The notes below the pieces were generated by a model that searched no databases, was not told where the DNA came from, and saw only the letters and a list, made by a program, of their open reading frames with translations. A DNA stretch of 64,000 nt from Paracoccus fistulariae (lineage in GTDB: Bacteria; Pseudomonadota; Alphaproteobacteria; Rhodobacterales; Rhodobacteraceae), in NCBI RefSeq assembly GCF_028553785.1, contig NZ_CP067136.1, forward strand, positions 3,036,501 to 3,100,500. Reading direction: 5' to 3'. Numbering within the stretch: position 1 is the first letter of the stretch; each line of letters starts with the position of its first letter. Both the position numbers and the translations under genes were made by a program. Positions 34,176-43,685 of this stretch are shown here, in pieces.

Positions 34176-36005
34176 GTGAGCGTATTCGACTATAAGGATC
34201 TGTCAGGGGCCGAGGCTGCGGAACTGGTCGCGCTGACGCATCGGCTTGCCGGTGTGTCCCAGATGAACGGGATGCCCCAGATGGGCGCCCTGATGCAGGG
34301 CGGCGTGCTGAGCGGTGGCGCTGTCGCCACGGGCCTTCCGGAGGGCTGGCGCAATGTCGGCGCTGCCGAACTGGGGCTTGATCCATCCGTCGTCGACGCG
34401 CAGGGCTTCATCAAACTGACCAGCCCCCTGACCGGAAATCTGCCGGGCGGGCCGCAATTGATGATCTTTGCCGAAGAAAATCCCGATGGCAGCATTGCCC
34501 GGCTGGCGGTCTCTTATGCCGGCACCAACAATCTGGCGGATGTGATCGACTACACGCAGCTGAACAGCGGCGAGATGTCCGCCGCGATGGAGCCGGTGCT
34601 GAGCGCGCTGCGCAGCTTTGCCGAGGGGCAGGGGCTGACGGGAGAGGATGTCATCGTCACCGGCTATAGCCTGGGGGGCGGCTATACGAATATTCAGGCG
34701 CGCTTCGCCGATCAACTTGCGGGTGGGTTCTTTGCCGACTCGCTTTATGTCGGGCATGACGGGCCGGTCATCCATGACGATCCGGGCCGGGTGCTGAATG
34801 TCGGCTATGAAAATGACGTCATTTTTCGCGCGACCGGCACGGCCGAGGATTTCTGGGACGCCATCGGTCAGGCCGATCCGCTGCTGTCCAATAATGACAA
34901 CAGCTATCAGACCACCACGGATAATCTGGTGATCTTCGACGGCGCCTATGCCGGGGCCGAAGTGACGCTGCAGATCGATTCGATCCTGAACCTGATGAGC
35001 TGGTGGGGCCATGTCGGCGGCGTCTTTTCCGATGCGCTGCAGCGGGTCGGCAATTCCGCCTTCTATGAGTTCACCAGTCAGGACAGTGCGATTGTCGTCT
35101 CTAACCTTGGTGCCGATCTGCGCGGGCTGGTCTGGGTCCGGGACAAGGCGGCGCCGACCTCTGACCATCATGGCGCGCCGGGCTTTATCGTCGGCACGGC
35201 CTATGACGACAGGCTGGCCGATGGGCTGAAGGGCGATTGGCTGGATGGCGGGGCGGGCGATGACCTGATCCGCGTGGAGCACGGGTTGAACCGCGTGGAT
35301 GGCGGGCAGGGTGAGGATATCTTGCAGATCGTCACCCGCGTCGCGGATCTGCAGGTCTATCGGCTGGCGGATGGCACGATGGTCTTTGACAGCGGCAAAT
35401 CCCTGACGCTGGCCAGTGATATCGAGGCCGTGCAGATCAAGCATCCCGGCCTTCTGGGCGGAACGACCGATTATTCCATCAAGGGTGATCGGTTAGAGGA
35501 TGAACATTGGTCCTTCTTCGAACTGGGCGACCGCGATATCGCCTATGGGCAGGCGGTCAGCGGGTTAGGCTCTGACGAAGTGCTGTCGGGACGGGTTGTC
35601 TTTGGGCAGGCGGGAGATGATCGGATCACCGGAACCTCTGGCGCGGATCTGCTGCATGGCGGAGAGGGCGGCGACCAGCTCAGCGGCGGTCGCGGCAATG
35701 ACCGGCTGTTCGGGGCCGAAGGCGATGACCAGCTGAGCGCCGGGGCGGGGCTGGATCGTCTTGCTGGGGGGCAGGGCGATGACGTGTTCATCTTCGATGC
35801 CGCCGTATCGGGCCGCGCGATTGTCGAGGATTTCAACCTGATGTCGGGCGATCAGGACCAACTGATGTTCCGTGGCGGCGACGGGCAGGCGGCGCTGGCT
35901 GCGGCGCAGCAGCAGGGCAGCGATGTCGTGATCGAGTTCGGCAGAATGGTGATCGTGCTGGAAGAGGTGCAACTGGCCGATCTGGAGAACAGCCTGCTGC
36001 TGTAA
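34176..36005 (+). CDS. RTX-type secreted lipase-like protein
   Basis: 609 residues from a GTG start preceded by GAGGAGGAGG at 5 bases; an ATG at 34143 is the weaker alternative. The N-terminal half contains an alpha/beta-hydrolase nucleophile elbow, GYSLGGGYTN, after a strand ending DVIVTG, and a preceding LAVSYAGTNNLADVIDY segment as in family I.3 and PlaA-like lipases. The C-terminal part holds calcium-binding nonapeptide repeats (GGAGDDLIRV, GGEGGDQLSGGRGNDRLFGA, GGQGDDVFIFD). It ends in a hydrophobic, aliphatic tail as in type I secretion substrates. There is no Sec signal peptide. No type I secretion genes are adjacent. Confidence 0.85.
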   Translation: MSVFDYKDLSGAEAAELVALTHRLAGVSQMNGMPQMGALMQGGVLSGGAVATGLPEGWRNVGAAELGLDPSVVDAQGFIKLTSPLTGNLPGGPQLMIFAEENPDGSIARLAVSYAGTNNLADVIDYTQLNSGEMSAAMEPVLSALRSFAEGQGLTGEDVIVTGYSLGGGYTNIQARFADQLAGGFFADSLYVGHDGPVIHDDPGRVLNVGYENDVIFRATGTAEDFWDAIGQADPLLSNNDNSYQTTTDNLVIFDGAYAGAEVTLQIDSILNLMSWWGHVGGVFSDALQRVGNSAFYEFTSQDSAIVVSNLGADLRGLVWVRDKAAPTSDHHGAPGFIVGTAYDDRLADGLKGDWLDGGAGDDLIRVEHGLNRVDGGQGEDILQIVTRVADLQVYRLADGTMVFDSGKSLTLASDIEAVQIKHPGLLGGTTDYSIKGDRLEDEHWSFFELGDRDIAYGQAVSGLGSDEVLSGRVVFGQAGDDRITGTSGADLLHGGEGGDQLSGGRGNDRLFGAEGDDQLSAGAGLDRLAGGQGDDVFIFDAAVSGRAIVEDFNLMSGDQDQLMFRGGDGQAALAAAQQQGSDVVIEFGRMVIVLEEVQLADLENSLLL

Positions 36006-36030
36006 GCCCGGCTTTCCCGGCACGCCAAAA

Positions 36031-36062
36031 AGAAAAGCAGGTGCCGTTTGCGCGGCACCTGC
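36031..36062 (-). terminator. intrinsic terminator of pckA
   Basis: Perfect 10-bp stem GCAGGTGCCG (36037-36046) / CGGCACCTGC (36053-36062). On the minus strand it is followed by a T-rich run interrupted by one C (36036-36027). Confidence 0.8.
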
Positions 36063-36086
36063 GGAAATTGGATGGGGGTGTGCCGG

Positions 36087-37679
36087 TCAGCCGATGGCGG
36101 CGGCGCGCACCTCATCATCGATCGCTTCCAGATATTGCGCGAAATTGTCGCTGAACATCTGCACCAGTTTTGCGGCCTGTTCGTCATAAGCCCCGGCATC
36201 AGCCCAGGTCTGGCGCGGATCCAGCAGCACATCCGACACGCCGGGAACCGAGACCGGAACCTCGAACCCGAAATTCGGATCCTTGCGGAACTGAACGTCG
36301 TTCAGGCTGCCATCCAGCGCCGCCGACAGCAGCGCGCGGGTGGCGCGGATCGGCATGCGTGACCCGGTGCCGAAGGCGCCGCCGGTCCAGCCGGTATTGA
36401 CCAGCCAGCAAGAGGCCCCGTGCTGCGCGATCTTTTCCTGCAGCAGCTTGCCATAGACCTCGGGGCGGCGCGGCATGAAGGGCGCGCCGAAACAGGTCGA
36501 GAAGGTCGGGATCGGCTCGGTCACGCCAACCTCGGTGCCCGGCGTTTTCGAGGTGAAGCCGGACAGGAAGTGATACATGGCCTGCGCCGGGGTCAGCCGC
36601 GCGATAGGCGGCAGAACGCCATAGGCGTCGCAGGTCAGCATGATCACGTTTTTCGGATGCCCGCCAAGGCTGGTGTCCGACGCATTGCTGATCGCATCCA
36701 GCGGATAGGCGCAGCGCATGTTGTCGGTGATCGAGTTATCCTCGAAATCCAGTTCCAGCGTATCTTCGTCATAGACCATGTTCTCGATCACGGTGCCAAA
36801 GCGCGTGGTCGTGGCATAGATCTCGGGCTCGGCCTTGGGCGACAGGTTGATGGTCTTGGCATAGCAGCCGCCTTCGAAATTGAAGATGCCATTGTCTGAC
36901 CAGCCATGCTCATCATCACCGATCAGGGTGCGCGACGGATCGGCCGACAGGGTCGTCTTGCCGGTGCCCGACAGACCGAAAAAGATCGCGCTGTCTTCGG
37001 GATTGTCGATGGCGTGATTGGCGCTGCAATGCATCGGCATGATGCCCTTGCCCGGCAGGATGTAGTTCAGCAGCGTGAACACGGATTTCTTGTTTTCGCC
37101 GGCATAGGCGGTATTGCCGATCAGGATCAGTTTCTTCTGGAAATTCAGCGCGATCACGGTTTCGCTGCGGCAGCCGTGGCGTTCCGGGTCGGCCTTGAAG
37201 CTGGGGCAGTTGATGATGGTGAATTCGGGCATGAATTCCGCCAGCTCTTCCGCTTCCGGGCGGCGCAGAAGATGGCGGATGAACAGGCCGTGCCATGCCA
37301 TTTCGGTCACGACGCGCACGTCCAGACGATTTTCGGCATCGGCACCGCCGAACAGATCCTGGACGAAATAGTCCTTGCCCTTCATATGCTCCAGCATGTC
37401 GGCATGCAGCCGGTCAAAGGCCTCGGGATCCATCGGCTTGTTGTTTTCCCACCAGATGCTGTCTTCGACATCCGGGGTGCGCACGACATGCTTGTCCTTG
37501 GGCGAACGTCCGGTATGGGCGCCGGTGGTGGCCAGGAAGGTGCCGCCCAGTCCCAGACGACCCTCGCCGCGGGCAATCGCCTCATTGATCAGCGAGGGCT
37601 CCAGCAGGTTGTAATAGACCCGGCCGAGTCCCTTGATTCCCTGATCTTCCAAGCGGCAATTCGGGTTTACGCGGGTCAT
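36087..37679 (-). CDS. pckA: phosphoenolpyruvate carboxykinase (ATP)
   Basis: First committed gluconeogenic step, oxaloacetate + ATP to phosphoenolpyruvate; 530 residues. The kinase-1a P-loop is [14 protein letters not shown], the substrate and metal site includes HCSANHA and the FGLSG context, and [20 protein letters not shown] is the family signature. The lid Arg is in the [14 protein letters not shown] region. It is divergent from hprK, the usual alphaproteobacterial neighbourhood. The 200-base gap should hold both promoters. Confidence 0.97.
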   Translation of the reverse strand: MTRVNPNCRLEDQGIKGLGRVYYNLLEPSLINEAIARGEGRLGLGGTFLATTGAHTGRSPKDKHVVRTPDVEDSIWWENNKPMDPEAFDRLHADMLEHMKGKDYFVQDLFGGADAENRLDVRVVTEMAWHGLFIRHLLRRPEAEELAEFMPEFTIINCPSFKADPERHGCRSETVIALNFQKKLILIGNTAYAGENKKSVFTLLNYILPGKGIMPMHCSANHAIDNPEDSAIFFGLSGTGKTTLSADPSRTLIGDDEHGWSDNGIFNFEGGCYAKTINLSPKAEPEIYATTTRFGTVIENMVYDEDTLELDFEDNSITDNMRCAYPLDAISNASDTSLGGHPKNVIMLTCDAYGVLPPIARLTPAQAMYHFLSGFTSKTPGTEVGVTEPIPTFSTCFGAPFMPRRPEVYGKLLQEKIAQHGASCWLVNTGWTGGAFGTGSRMPIRATRALLSAALDGSLNDVQFRKDPNFGFEVPVSVPGVSDVLLDPRQTWADAGAYDEQAAKLVQMFSDNFAQYLEAIDDEVRAAAIG

Positions 37680-37885
37680 GTTGTCGAGGCTCCTGACTGT
37701 AGGGCTGCGAGAATTGTAACGGTTGTATTGCGGGCTATAGCACGCGGTGGCGGCTCTGAAAGAAGGGAACGCAAACAGTTAGCGCAAACAGGTAATGTTA
37801 ACGCCATCAGGCAGTTAATTGCGCGATTGAGGACGGAAAATTAACGCTGATTGCGCAGAATTGGACGGGAAAGGTGATTCGGAAG

Positions 37886-38311
37886 ATGCAGGTTCACGGA
37901 ACAACGGTGGCATTGAACGGGAAGGGGGTGTTGATCCTTGGTCCCTCCGGGTCCGGCAAGTCGACATTGGCGCTGCAACTGATGGCCGTCGGGGCGCAAC
38001 TGGTGGCAGATGACCGCACCGATCTGGTGAAGGATGGCGGCGATATCGTGGCACATTGCCCCGAAACGATTCTCGGGCAGATAGAGGCGCGCGGTCTGGG
38101 CATCCTTGCGGCAGTGCCCGGACAGCCCGCCAGACTGGCTGCTATTGTCGATCTGGGCCGCGAAAGCGTGGACCGTATGCCACGCTCACAGTTTCATGAC
38201 ATCCTGGGTGTGGCCTTGCCACTTGTCTTGGGGCCGTATCGACCGCATCTTTATGCTGCGTTGCGGCAGTTGTTGATCGGCGGCATGATAACGCAGGGTA
38301 AGTCAGCTTAA
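37886..38311 (+). CDS. hprK: HPr kinase/phosphorylase, short alphaproteobacterial form
   Basis: Phosphorylates or dephosphorylates HPr on the regulatory serine. Only the catalytic domain is present (about 141 residues against about 310 in Firmicutes), as is normal for Alphaproteobacteria. Walker A is [17 protein letters not shown], followed by [11 protein letters not shown] place the start at the ATG 37886; an in-frame GTG at 37874 would add four residues, and neither has a strong ribosome site. It leads hprK-rapZ-EIIA-HPr, all within 2.2 kb and partly overlapping. Confidence 0.92.
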   Translation: MQVHGTTVALNGKGVLILGPSGSGKSTLALQLMAVGAQLVADDRTDLVKDGGDIVAHCPETILGQIEARGLGILAAVPGQPARLAAIVDLGRESVDRMPRSQFHDILGVALPLVLGPYRPHLYAALRQLLIGGMITQGKSA

Positions 38312-38336
38312 GCCAGCGAGAAAGGGAACCGGCCAT

Positions 38337-39347
38337 ATGGCATTGACGCCGGAACATTGCAGCGGAGACGAGGTGCCGGACACGGTGCAGCGGCTTGTGC
38401 TTGTGACCGGGCCGTCGGGCGCGGGCCGTTCCACGGCGATCAATGTGCTTGAGGATCTGGGTTTCGAGGCGATCGATAACCTGCCGCTATCTCTGATCCC
38501 CCGTCTGCTGGATGGCCCGACGCGGCCCACGCCGCTGGCGCTTGGTCTGGATGTGCGGAACCGGGATTTCTCGGCCTCGAACGTGATCGAACTGATCGAC
38601 CGGCTGACCCGCGATCCGCGATACACGCCCGAGGTTCTGTTTCTGGACTGCGCCTCGGATGTGCTGGTCAACCGCTATAACGAGACGCGGCGCAGGCATC
38701 CGCTGGCGCCCAACAGTTCTCCGCTGTCCGGTGTGTTGGCCGAGATCGACCTGCTGGGGCCGATCCGCTCGCGCGCGGATGTGCTGGTCGATACGTCGGA
38801 ACTGTCGCCCCACGATCTGAAGGCCGAACTGACCCGCTGGTTCGATATACGATCGGACCGCAAGCTCAGCGTGTCGCTGCATTCCTTCAGCTACAAGCGC
38901 GGGGTGCCGCGCGGCGTGGACATGATGTTCGACTGTCGTTTCCTGTCGAACCCGCATTGGCAGCCAGAGCTTCGGGCCAGAACCGGCCAGGACGCTGAGG
39001 TGCAGGCTTATGTGGCATCCGATAACCGATTCGCAGAATTCTTCGAGCGCGTGTCAGGGCTGATCAGGTTTCAACTTCCGGCACATATCGAAGAGGGCAA
39101 GTCACACCTGGCCATCGGGTTTGGCTGCACCGGCGGGCAACACCGTTCCGTCACAATGGCTGAAAAGATGGCAGTTGAGCTTGCGAATGCAGGCTGGCCA
39201 GTGTCAATAAGGCACAGGGAACTTGAACGGCGCGTCCCGACATTTACGTCCTCGGGCTTTCAGCATCACGGCGCACAGCGTCAGCATGCTGAAACCGGGC
39301 AGGAGAAGATGCGGGCGCCCTCTATTGAACGTGGTGGATCGCATTGA
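38337..39347 (+). CDS. rapZ: RNase adapter protein RapZ / nucleotide-binding protein
   Basis: 336 residues. The P-loop variant [20 protein letters not shown] and following [13 protein letters not shown] are diagnostic of the RapZ/YvcJ family. The C-terminal domain contains [20 protein letters not shown] and [15 protein letters not shown]. In enterobacteria RapZ directs RNase E to a small RNA controlling glmS; in Alphaproteobacteria the target is not established. It overlaps the downstream EIIA gene by 4 bases. Confidence 0.94.
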   Translation: MALTPEHCSGDEVPDTVQRLVLVTGPSGAGRSTAINVLEDLGFEAIDNLPLSLIPRLLDGPTRPTPLALGLDVRNRDFSASNVIELIDRLTRDPRYTPEVLFLDCASDVLVNRYNETRRRHPLAPNSSPLSGVLAEIDLLGPIRSRADVLVDTSELSPHDLKAELTRWFDIRSDRKLSVSLHSFSYKRGVPRGVDMMFDCRFLSNPHWQPELRARTGQDAEVQAYVASDNRFAEFFERVSGLIRFQLPAHIEEGKSHLAIGFGCTGGQHRSVTMAEKMAVELANAGWPVSIRHRELERRVPTFTSSGFQHHGAQRQHAETGQEKMRAPSIERGGSH

Positions 39348-39766
39348 TTGGTATTGTGATCGTCGCACATGGTGGCCTGGCCCGGGAATATCTCTCGGCG
39401 GTCGAGCACGTGGTGGGACCGCAGAAAGGCATTGCCGCAGTCGCGATCGAGGATGATCACGACCGTGCAGCGAAAACGGCTGAAATCCGAACCGCGGCGG
39501 ATGCCGTGGACAGCGGCGGCGGCGTGGTCGTCGTCACCGATCTGTTCGGCGGTTCGCCCTCGAACCTGTCGCTGCCTGCCTGTGCGGTGCGTGACCGGAC
39601 CATTCTTTATGGGGCGAACCTGCCCATGCTGGTCAAGCTGGCCAAGTCACGGCACTTGTCGGTGTCCGACGCCGTGGCCTTCGCGAAAGAGGCGGGCCGT
39701 AAATATATCAACTCTTACAACGTTCCCCTTGAAGCTGTCGCAAATATCAGGTCGCATGCCGGATGA
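39344..39766 (+). CDS. mannose-family PTS EIIA component (regulatory)
   Basis: 140 residues. The phosphorylatable histidine is His9 in [10 protein letters not shown], and the LFGGSPSN loop is typical of EIIA-Man (ManX-like) domains. The TTG start overlaps the rapZ stop (TTGA). No membrane PTS components are encoded nearby, so this belongs to a regulatory phosphorelay that senses carbon/nitrogen status, not to sugar uptake. It overlaps ptsH by 4 bases. Confidence 0.93.
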   Translation: MIGIVIVAHGGLAREYLSAVEHVVGPQKGIAAVAIEDDHDRAAKTAEIRTAADAVDSGGGVVVVTDLFGGSPSNLSLPACAVRDRTILYGANLPMLVKLAKSRHLSVSDAVAFAKEAGRKYINSYNVPLEAVANIRSHAG

Positions 39767-40041
39767 GTGACGGAACCATGCGCCAACTGGCAATCATCAA
39801 CGTCAAGGGTCTGCACGCACGCGCCAGCGCGAAATTCGTCGATGTGGTCGAACGTTTCAACGCCGATGCCCAGGTCGAAAAGGACGGCATGCGCGTGTCC
39901 GGCGACTCCATCATGGGCCTGCTGATGCTGGCCGCACCGCGCGGAACCGAAATCACCGTCACCACCACCGGCCCCGAGGCCACCGAACTGGCCGACGCGC
40001 TGGAGGCCTTGGTCCAGGACTATTTCGGCGAGGGCATGTAG
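39763..40041 (+). CDS. ptsH: phosphocarrier protein HPr
   Basis: 92 residues. The active histidine is His18 in KGLHARAS, and Ser49 in SGDSIMGLLML corresponds to the regulatory serine targeted by HprK. The ATG overlaps the EIIA stop (ATGA). With HprK encoded in the same unit, HPr can exist in His-P and Ser-P forms. Enzyme I is not in the window. Confidence 0.95.
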   Translation: MSDGTMRQLAIINVKGLHARASAKFVDVVERFNADAQVEKDGMRVSGDSIMGLLMLAAPRGTEITVTTTGPEATELADALEALVQDYFGEGM

Positions 40042-40046
40042 GGGCC

Positions 40047-40661
40047 GTGGGGGACCGCAAATCCTATCACCACGGCAATCTGCGCGAAGCCCTGGTCGAG
40101 GCCACCGCCACCCTGATCGAGGAAATGGGCCCCCTGGCCTTCACCCTGTCCGAGGCTGCCCGCCGCGCGGGTGTCAGCCCTGCCGCTCCCTATCGCCATT
40201 TCAAGGGCCGCGAGGATCTGGTCGAAGAGGTGGCGCGTCAGGGATTTCTGGATTTCGCCGCGCGACTGGAAGCTTCCTTTGACGATGGCAGGCCGAACCC
40301 GATTGCCGCGTTTCAACGGCTGGGTCAGGCCTATCTGGACTTCGCGCGCGAACGTCCGGGTTATTACATGGCGATGTTCGAATCCGGCATCTCGATCACC
40401 GCGAATTCCGAACTTTCCGTAGCGGGCGATCGTGCCACAGGCGTGATGATCCGCGCTGCCGAGGCGCTGACCGCGCCATTACCGGCGGACAAGCGCCCGC
40501 CCGCGCGCATGGTCGCGAACCATGTCTGGGCGCTGAGCCATGGCGTGGTCGAGCTGTTCTCTCGTGGCAAGCCCGGCGGTCGCAGCCCGGTCGGCCCGGC
40601 CGAGATGCTGGAAAGCGCTGCCATCATCTACATGCGCGGCCTTGGCCTGATCCCCGAATAA
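40047..40661 (+). CDS. TetR/AcrR family transcriptional regulator
   Basis: 204 residues. The N-terminal helix-turn-helix is LSEAARRAGVSPAAPYRHFK, preceded by the usual ALVEATATLIEEMGPLAFTL helix. The C-terminal ligand domain is of the WHG/TetR_C_33 type by its ERPGYYMAMFESG region. A GTG start lies 5 bases after the ptsH stop, so it may be co-transcribed with the PTS unit. Target genes and ligand are unknown; it is not next to the choline genes in the expected betI position. Confidence 0.9.
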   Translation: MGDRKSYHHGNLREALVEATATLIEEMGPLAFTLSEAARRAGVSPAAPYRHFKGREDLVEEVARQGFLDFAARLEASFDDGRPNPIAAFQRLGQAYLDFARERPGYYMAMFESGISITANSELSVAGDRATGVMIRAAEALTAPLPADKRPPARMVANHVWALSHGVVELFSRGKPGGRSPVGPAEMLESAAIIYMRGLGLIPE

Positions 40662-40745
40662 ATTTTCACGCCCTATACTTGACCGCAGCCGAAAAGCACC
40701 CAATTATGTAAATGTGATTAACATTAACATGAAAGGATCGCCACG

Positions 40746-41156
40746 ATGCAAACCGCATCATATCGAATGCCCGCCTATCCGCAGTCGGAATCGCGTGGCT
40801 CTCGGCCTTTGACCCGGGTTCGCGATTGGCTGGACGAAAGGGGGCGGCCTGCGTGGATTGCCGCGATGGTTCTGGGCTTCATTGCCTTCTGGCCGGTCGG
40901 TCTGGCGATCCTTGGATACATGATCTGGAGCAAGCGCATGATTGGATGCAGCAGCAAGCGCCGGTACCGCGCAAGTTACCATGCGGCCCCGACGGGCAAT
41001 ATGGCCTTTGACGCCTATCGCGAAGAGACGCTGAAGCGGCTTGAGGATGAGCATACCGAATTCATGACTTTCCTGCAGAAGCTGCGCGAAGCCAAGGACA
41101 AGGCGGAATTCGATCAGTTCATGGAGCAGCGTGACAAGGAAAAGCTGGACGACTGA
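40746..41156 (+). CDS. DUF2852 domain membrane protein
   Basis: 136 residues. One transmembrane region (AAMVLGFIAFWPVGLAILGY) followed by MIWSKRM, then a helical, charged cytoplasmic tail (EETLKRLEDEHTEFMTFLQK). This layout matches DUF2852 proteins, common in Alphaproteobacteria and of unknown function. AAAGGA lies upstream of the ATG. Single-gene unit converging on betC. Confidence 0.88.
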   Translation: MQTASYRMPAYPQSESRGSRPLTRVRDWLDERGRPAWIAAMVLGFIAFWPVGLAILGYMIWSKRMIGCSSKRRYRASYHAAPTGNMAFDAYREETLKRLEDEHTEFMTFLQKLREAKDKAEFDQFMEQRDKEKLDD

Positions 41157-41173
41157 TCCGCACGCATAACGAC

Positions 41174-41197
41174 CAGGGGCCGGAACACCGGCCCCTG
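41174..41197. terminator. terminator hairpin between DUF2852 gene and betC
   Basis: Perfect 10-bp stem CAGGGGCCGG / CCGGCCCCTG with an AACA loop. It lies between convergent genes and could stop transcription from both sides, although the T-run is short (TTT after CCGCG). Confidence 0.6.
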
Positions 41198-41206
41198 CCG
41201 CGTTTC

Positions 41207-42712
41207 TCATTCGCCGCGCGGGAAGCGCTTGTTGTCTTCCAGCACGTTCAGGTCCATGTGGTTGCGCATGTAACGCTCTGACGCGTCCATCAGCGGCTGA
41301 TAGTCCCAGGGGAAATACGCGCCGTTGCGCAGTGCCTCATAGACGATCCAGCGCCGGGCCTGCGACTGCCGGACCTCGGCATCATAGGCATCCAGATCCC
41401 ACCGTTCCGCCGCCATCGCCCGCATCGCGGCAATCTGATCGGCATGCGATGGATCGCTGGCCAGATTGACCCGCTCTTCGGGATCGTCATCCAGATTGAA
41501 CAACAGCTCGGGATCGGCCTGACAGGCGATGTATTTCCACGGCCCGTCCCGCAAGGCGACCAGCGGGGCGATGCTGCCCTCGGCCGCATATTCCATCGGC
41601 ACCGGACCGCGCGTCGCCGCGCCATCCGCCAGGGAACGGCCATCCGTCCAGGGCGCGATATCGCGCATCGAAAGCCCGGCCAGATCGCAGATCGTCGGCA
41701 GCACGTCGATGGTGCTGACCGGCTCATCCACCCGGCCCGGCGGCATGGAGGGCGCGGAAATCATCAGCGGCACCCGTGCCGAGCCTTCGAAGAAGCTCAT
41801 CTTGAACCACAGCCCGCGACGGCCCAGCATTTCGCCGTGGTCAGAGAGGAACAGGATGATCGCCTCTTGCCGCGTGTCTTCCAACACCTGAAGGATCTCG
41901 CCGATCTTGTCGTCGATATAGCTGATATTGGCGAAATAGGCCTGACGAGAGCGGCGGATGTCGCGCGGGGTGATGTCGAAATTCCGCCAGTCGCTGGCAT
42001 CCATCAGACGCCTGGAATGCGGGTCGTGATCCTCATAGGCCATCGCCTCGGGCGGCTGCAATTCTGCCGCGCCCTCATAGAGATCCCAGTACTTGCGCCG
42101 CGCCACGAAGGGATCGTGGGGGTGGGTAAAGCTGACGGTCAGGCACCAGGGCCGCTGATCCGCGCCGCGCGACAGATCGTACAGCTTGCGACAGGCGTTA
42201 TAGGCGACCTCATCGTCATATTCATATTGGTTGGTGATCTCTGCCACGCCGGCGCCGGTGACCGATCCCAGATTGTGATACCACCAGTCGATCCGCTCGC
42301 CCGGCTTGCGATAATCCGGCGTCCAGCCGAAATCGGCGGGGTAGATATCGGTGGTCAGCCGCTCTTCGAAGCCATGCAACTGATCGGGGCCGACGAAATG
42401 CATCTTGCCTGACAGACAGGTCTGATAGCCCGCCCGGCGCAGGTGATGCGCATAGGTCGGGATGTCCGAGGCAAATTCGGCCGCATTGTCATAGACCCGC
42501 GTGCGGCGGGGCAGTTGGCCGGACATGAAGCTGGCCCGGCCCGGTGCGCAAAGGGGGCTGCCTGTATAGGCATTGGCAAAACGGGTCGAGCGTTCGGCCA
42601 GTCGCTTCAGGTTCGGCGTATGCAGGAAATCGGCGGGGCCGTCGGGAAACAGCGTTCCCGTCAGCTGATCCGCCATCAGGATCAGGATATTCGGTTCAGC
42701 GCCATCAGCCAT
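41207..42712 (-). CDS. betC: choline-sulfatase
   Basis: Hydrolyses choline-O-sulfate to choline and sulfate; 501 residues. The sulfatase signature is CAPGRASFMSG with Cys55, which becomes formylglycine. Metal ligands are in NILILMADQLTG at the start and LSDHGEMLG in the middle. The BetC-type C-terminal region (NGAYFPWDYQPLMDASERYM) is present, supporting choline-sulfatase over generic sulfatase. Its ATG overlaps the choX stop by 8 bases. Confidence 0.92.
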   Translation of the reverse strand: MADGAEPNILILMADQLTGTLFPDGPADFLHTPNLKRLAERSTRFANAYTGSPLCAPGRASFMSGQLPRRTRVYDNAAEFASDIPTYAHHLRRAGYQTCLSGKMHFVGPDQLHGFEERLTTDIYPADFGWTPDYRKPGERIDWWYHNLGSVTGAGVAEITNQYEYDDEVAYNACRKLYDLSRGADQRPWCLTVSFTHPHDPFVARRKYWDLYEGAAELQPPEAMAYEDHDPHSRRLMDASDWRNFDITPRDIRRSRQAYFANISYIDDKIGEILQVLEDTRQEAIILFLSDHGEMLGRRGLWFKMSFFEGSARVPLMISAPSMPPGRVDEPVSTIDVLPTICDLAGLSMRDIAPWTDGRSLADGAATRGPVPMEYAAEGSIAPLVALRDGPWKYIACQADPELLFNLDDDPEERVNLASDPSHADQIAAMRAMAAERWDLDAYDAEVRQSQARRWIVYEALRNGAYFPWDYQPLMDASERYMRNHMDLNVLEDNKRFPRGE

Positions 42713-43646
42713 CTATGGCGGCCCTCACGGCGGCAAGCCCGGGCTGCCCGTCAAGCGTCGTCACGCCGTCCAGCCATGCATCCAGAGCCGCCGGATTGTC
42801 GGCCAGCCATTCGCTTGCAGCCTCTTGTGCGGCCATGCCGTCATCCAGAATCTTGCCCATCAGGACATTTTCCATCGGCACGTCAAAGACAAGCTGGCTG
42901 AACAGCTTTGCGACATTCGGGCAGGTCTCGACCCATTCCTTGCGCGCAAGGGTATGCACGCTGGCGCCGCCGTAATTCGGCCCGAATTGCGCGTCCCCGC
43001 CCGACAGATAGGTGATCTCGACCGCCTCGTTCATCGGGTGCGGCGCCCAGGCGAGGAAAACCGTGGGCATGCCCGCCGCATCATTGCGCCTGACCTGCGC
43101 CATCATGGCCTGTTCGCCGCTTTCGACCAGCGTCCAGTCGCCCAGACCGAAATCATCGGCCTCGATCATCGCCTGAATCGACTGGTTTGCGGGCGCGCCC
43201 GGTTCGATCCCGAAGATCTTGCCGTCAAACTCATCCTTCCGCGCGTCCAGATCGGCGAAATCCGCGACCCCGGCCTCGGCCCCGGCCTTGTTCACGGCTA
43301 GCGTGAATTTCGCGCCCTCCAGGTTCTGCACCAGTTCGACCACCGTGCCCGCAGCATCCAGATCCGTGCGGAACTCTTGCTGGGCGGGCATCCAGTTGCC
43401 CAGGAACAGGTCGGTCTGGCCGTTCTTCAGCGCCTCATAGCCGACCGGAACCGACAGCGTGGGGATGTCGGCAGTATAGCCAAGCGCCTCCAGCAGGGTC
43501 GCCGCGACGCCATTGGTGGCGCTGATATCGGTCCAGCCCGGATCGGAAAAACGCACGGTCATGCAGGTTTCCGGGTCCTGAGCCAGTGCGGGCTGGGCCG
43601 CTGCCAGCGTCAGCACCGCAAGGGTAGAGATCTTGAAGCGTGTCAT
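42705..43646 (-). CDS. choX: choline ABC transporter substrate-binding protein
   Basis: Periplasmic choline-binding protein of 313 residues. The signal peptide is MTRFKISTLAVLTLAAAQPALA. The ChoX/OpuAC-type ligand box aromatic residues include FSDPGWTDI, GNWMPAQQ and FLAWAPHPMN; GPNYGGASVHT is another ChoX landmark. It is directly upstream of betC and overlaps it. The permease and ATPase genes (choW, choV) are not adjacent in this window. Confidence 0.9.
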   Translation of the reverse strand: MTRFKISTLAVLTLAAAQPALAQDPETCMTVRFSDPGWTDISATNGVAATLLEALGYTADIPTLSVPVGYEALKNGQTDLFLGNWMPAQQEFRTDLDAAGTVVELVQNLEGAKFTLAVNKAGAEAGVADFADLDARKDEFDGKIFGIEPGAPANQSIQAMIEADDFGLGDWTLVESGEQAMMAQVRRNDAAGMPTVFLAWAPHPMNEAVEITYLSGGDAQFGPNYGGASVHTLARKEWVETCPNVAKLFSQLVFDVPMENVLMGKILDDGMAAQEAASEWLADNPAALDAWLDGVTTLDGQPGLAAVRAAIDG

Positions 43647-43685
43647 GCGCCCTCTCTCACGTTGGTTATCGGCGGTCGGCCCGGC

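Noticed and set aside
40047..40661. TetR regulator as BetI
   Set aside because: It follows the PTS unit on the opposite strand from betC, with a gene in between, and lacks identifiable BetI-specific features.
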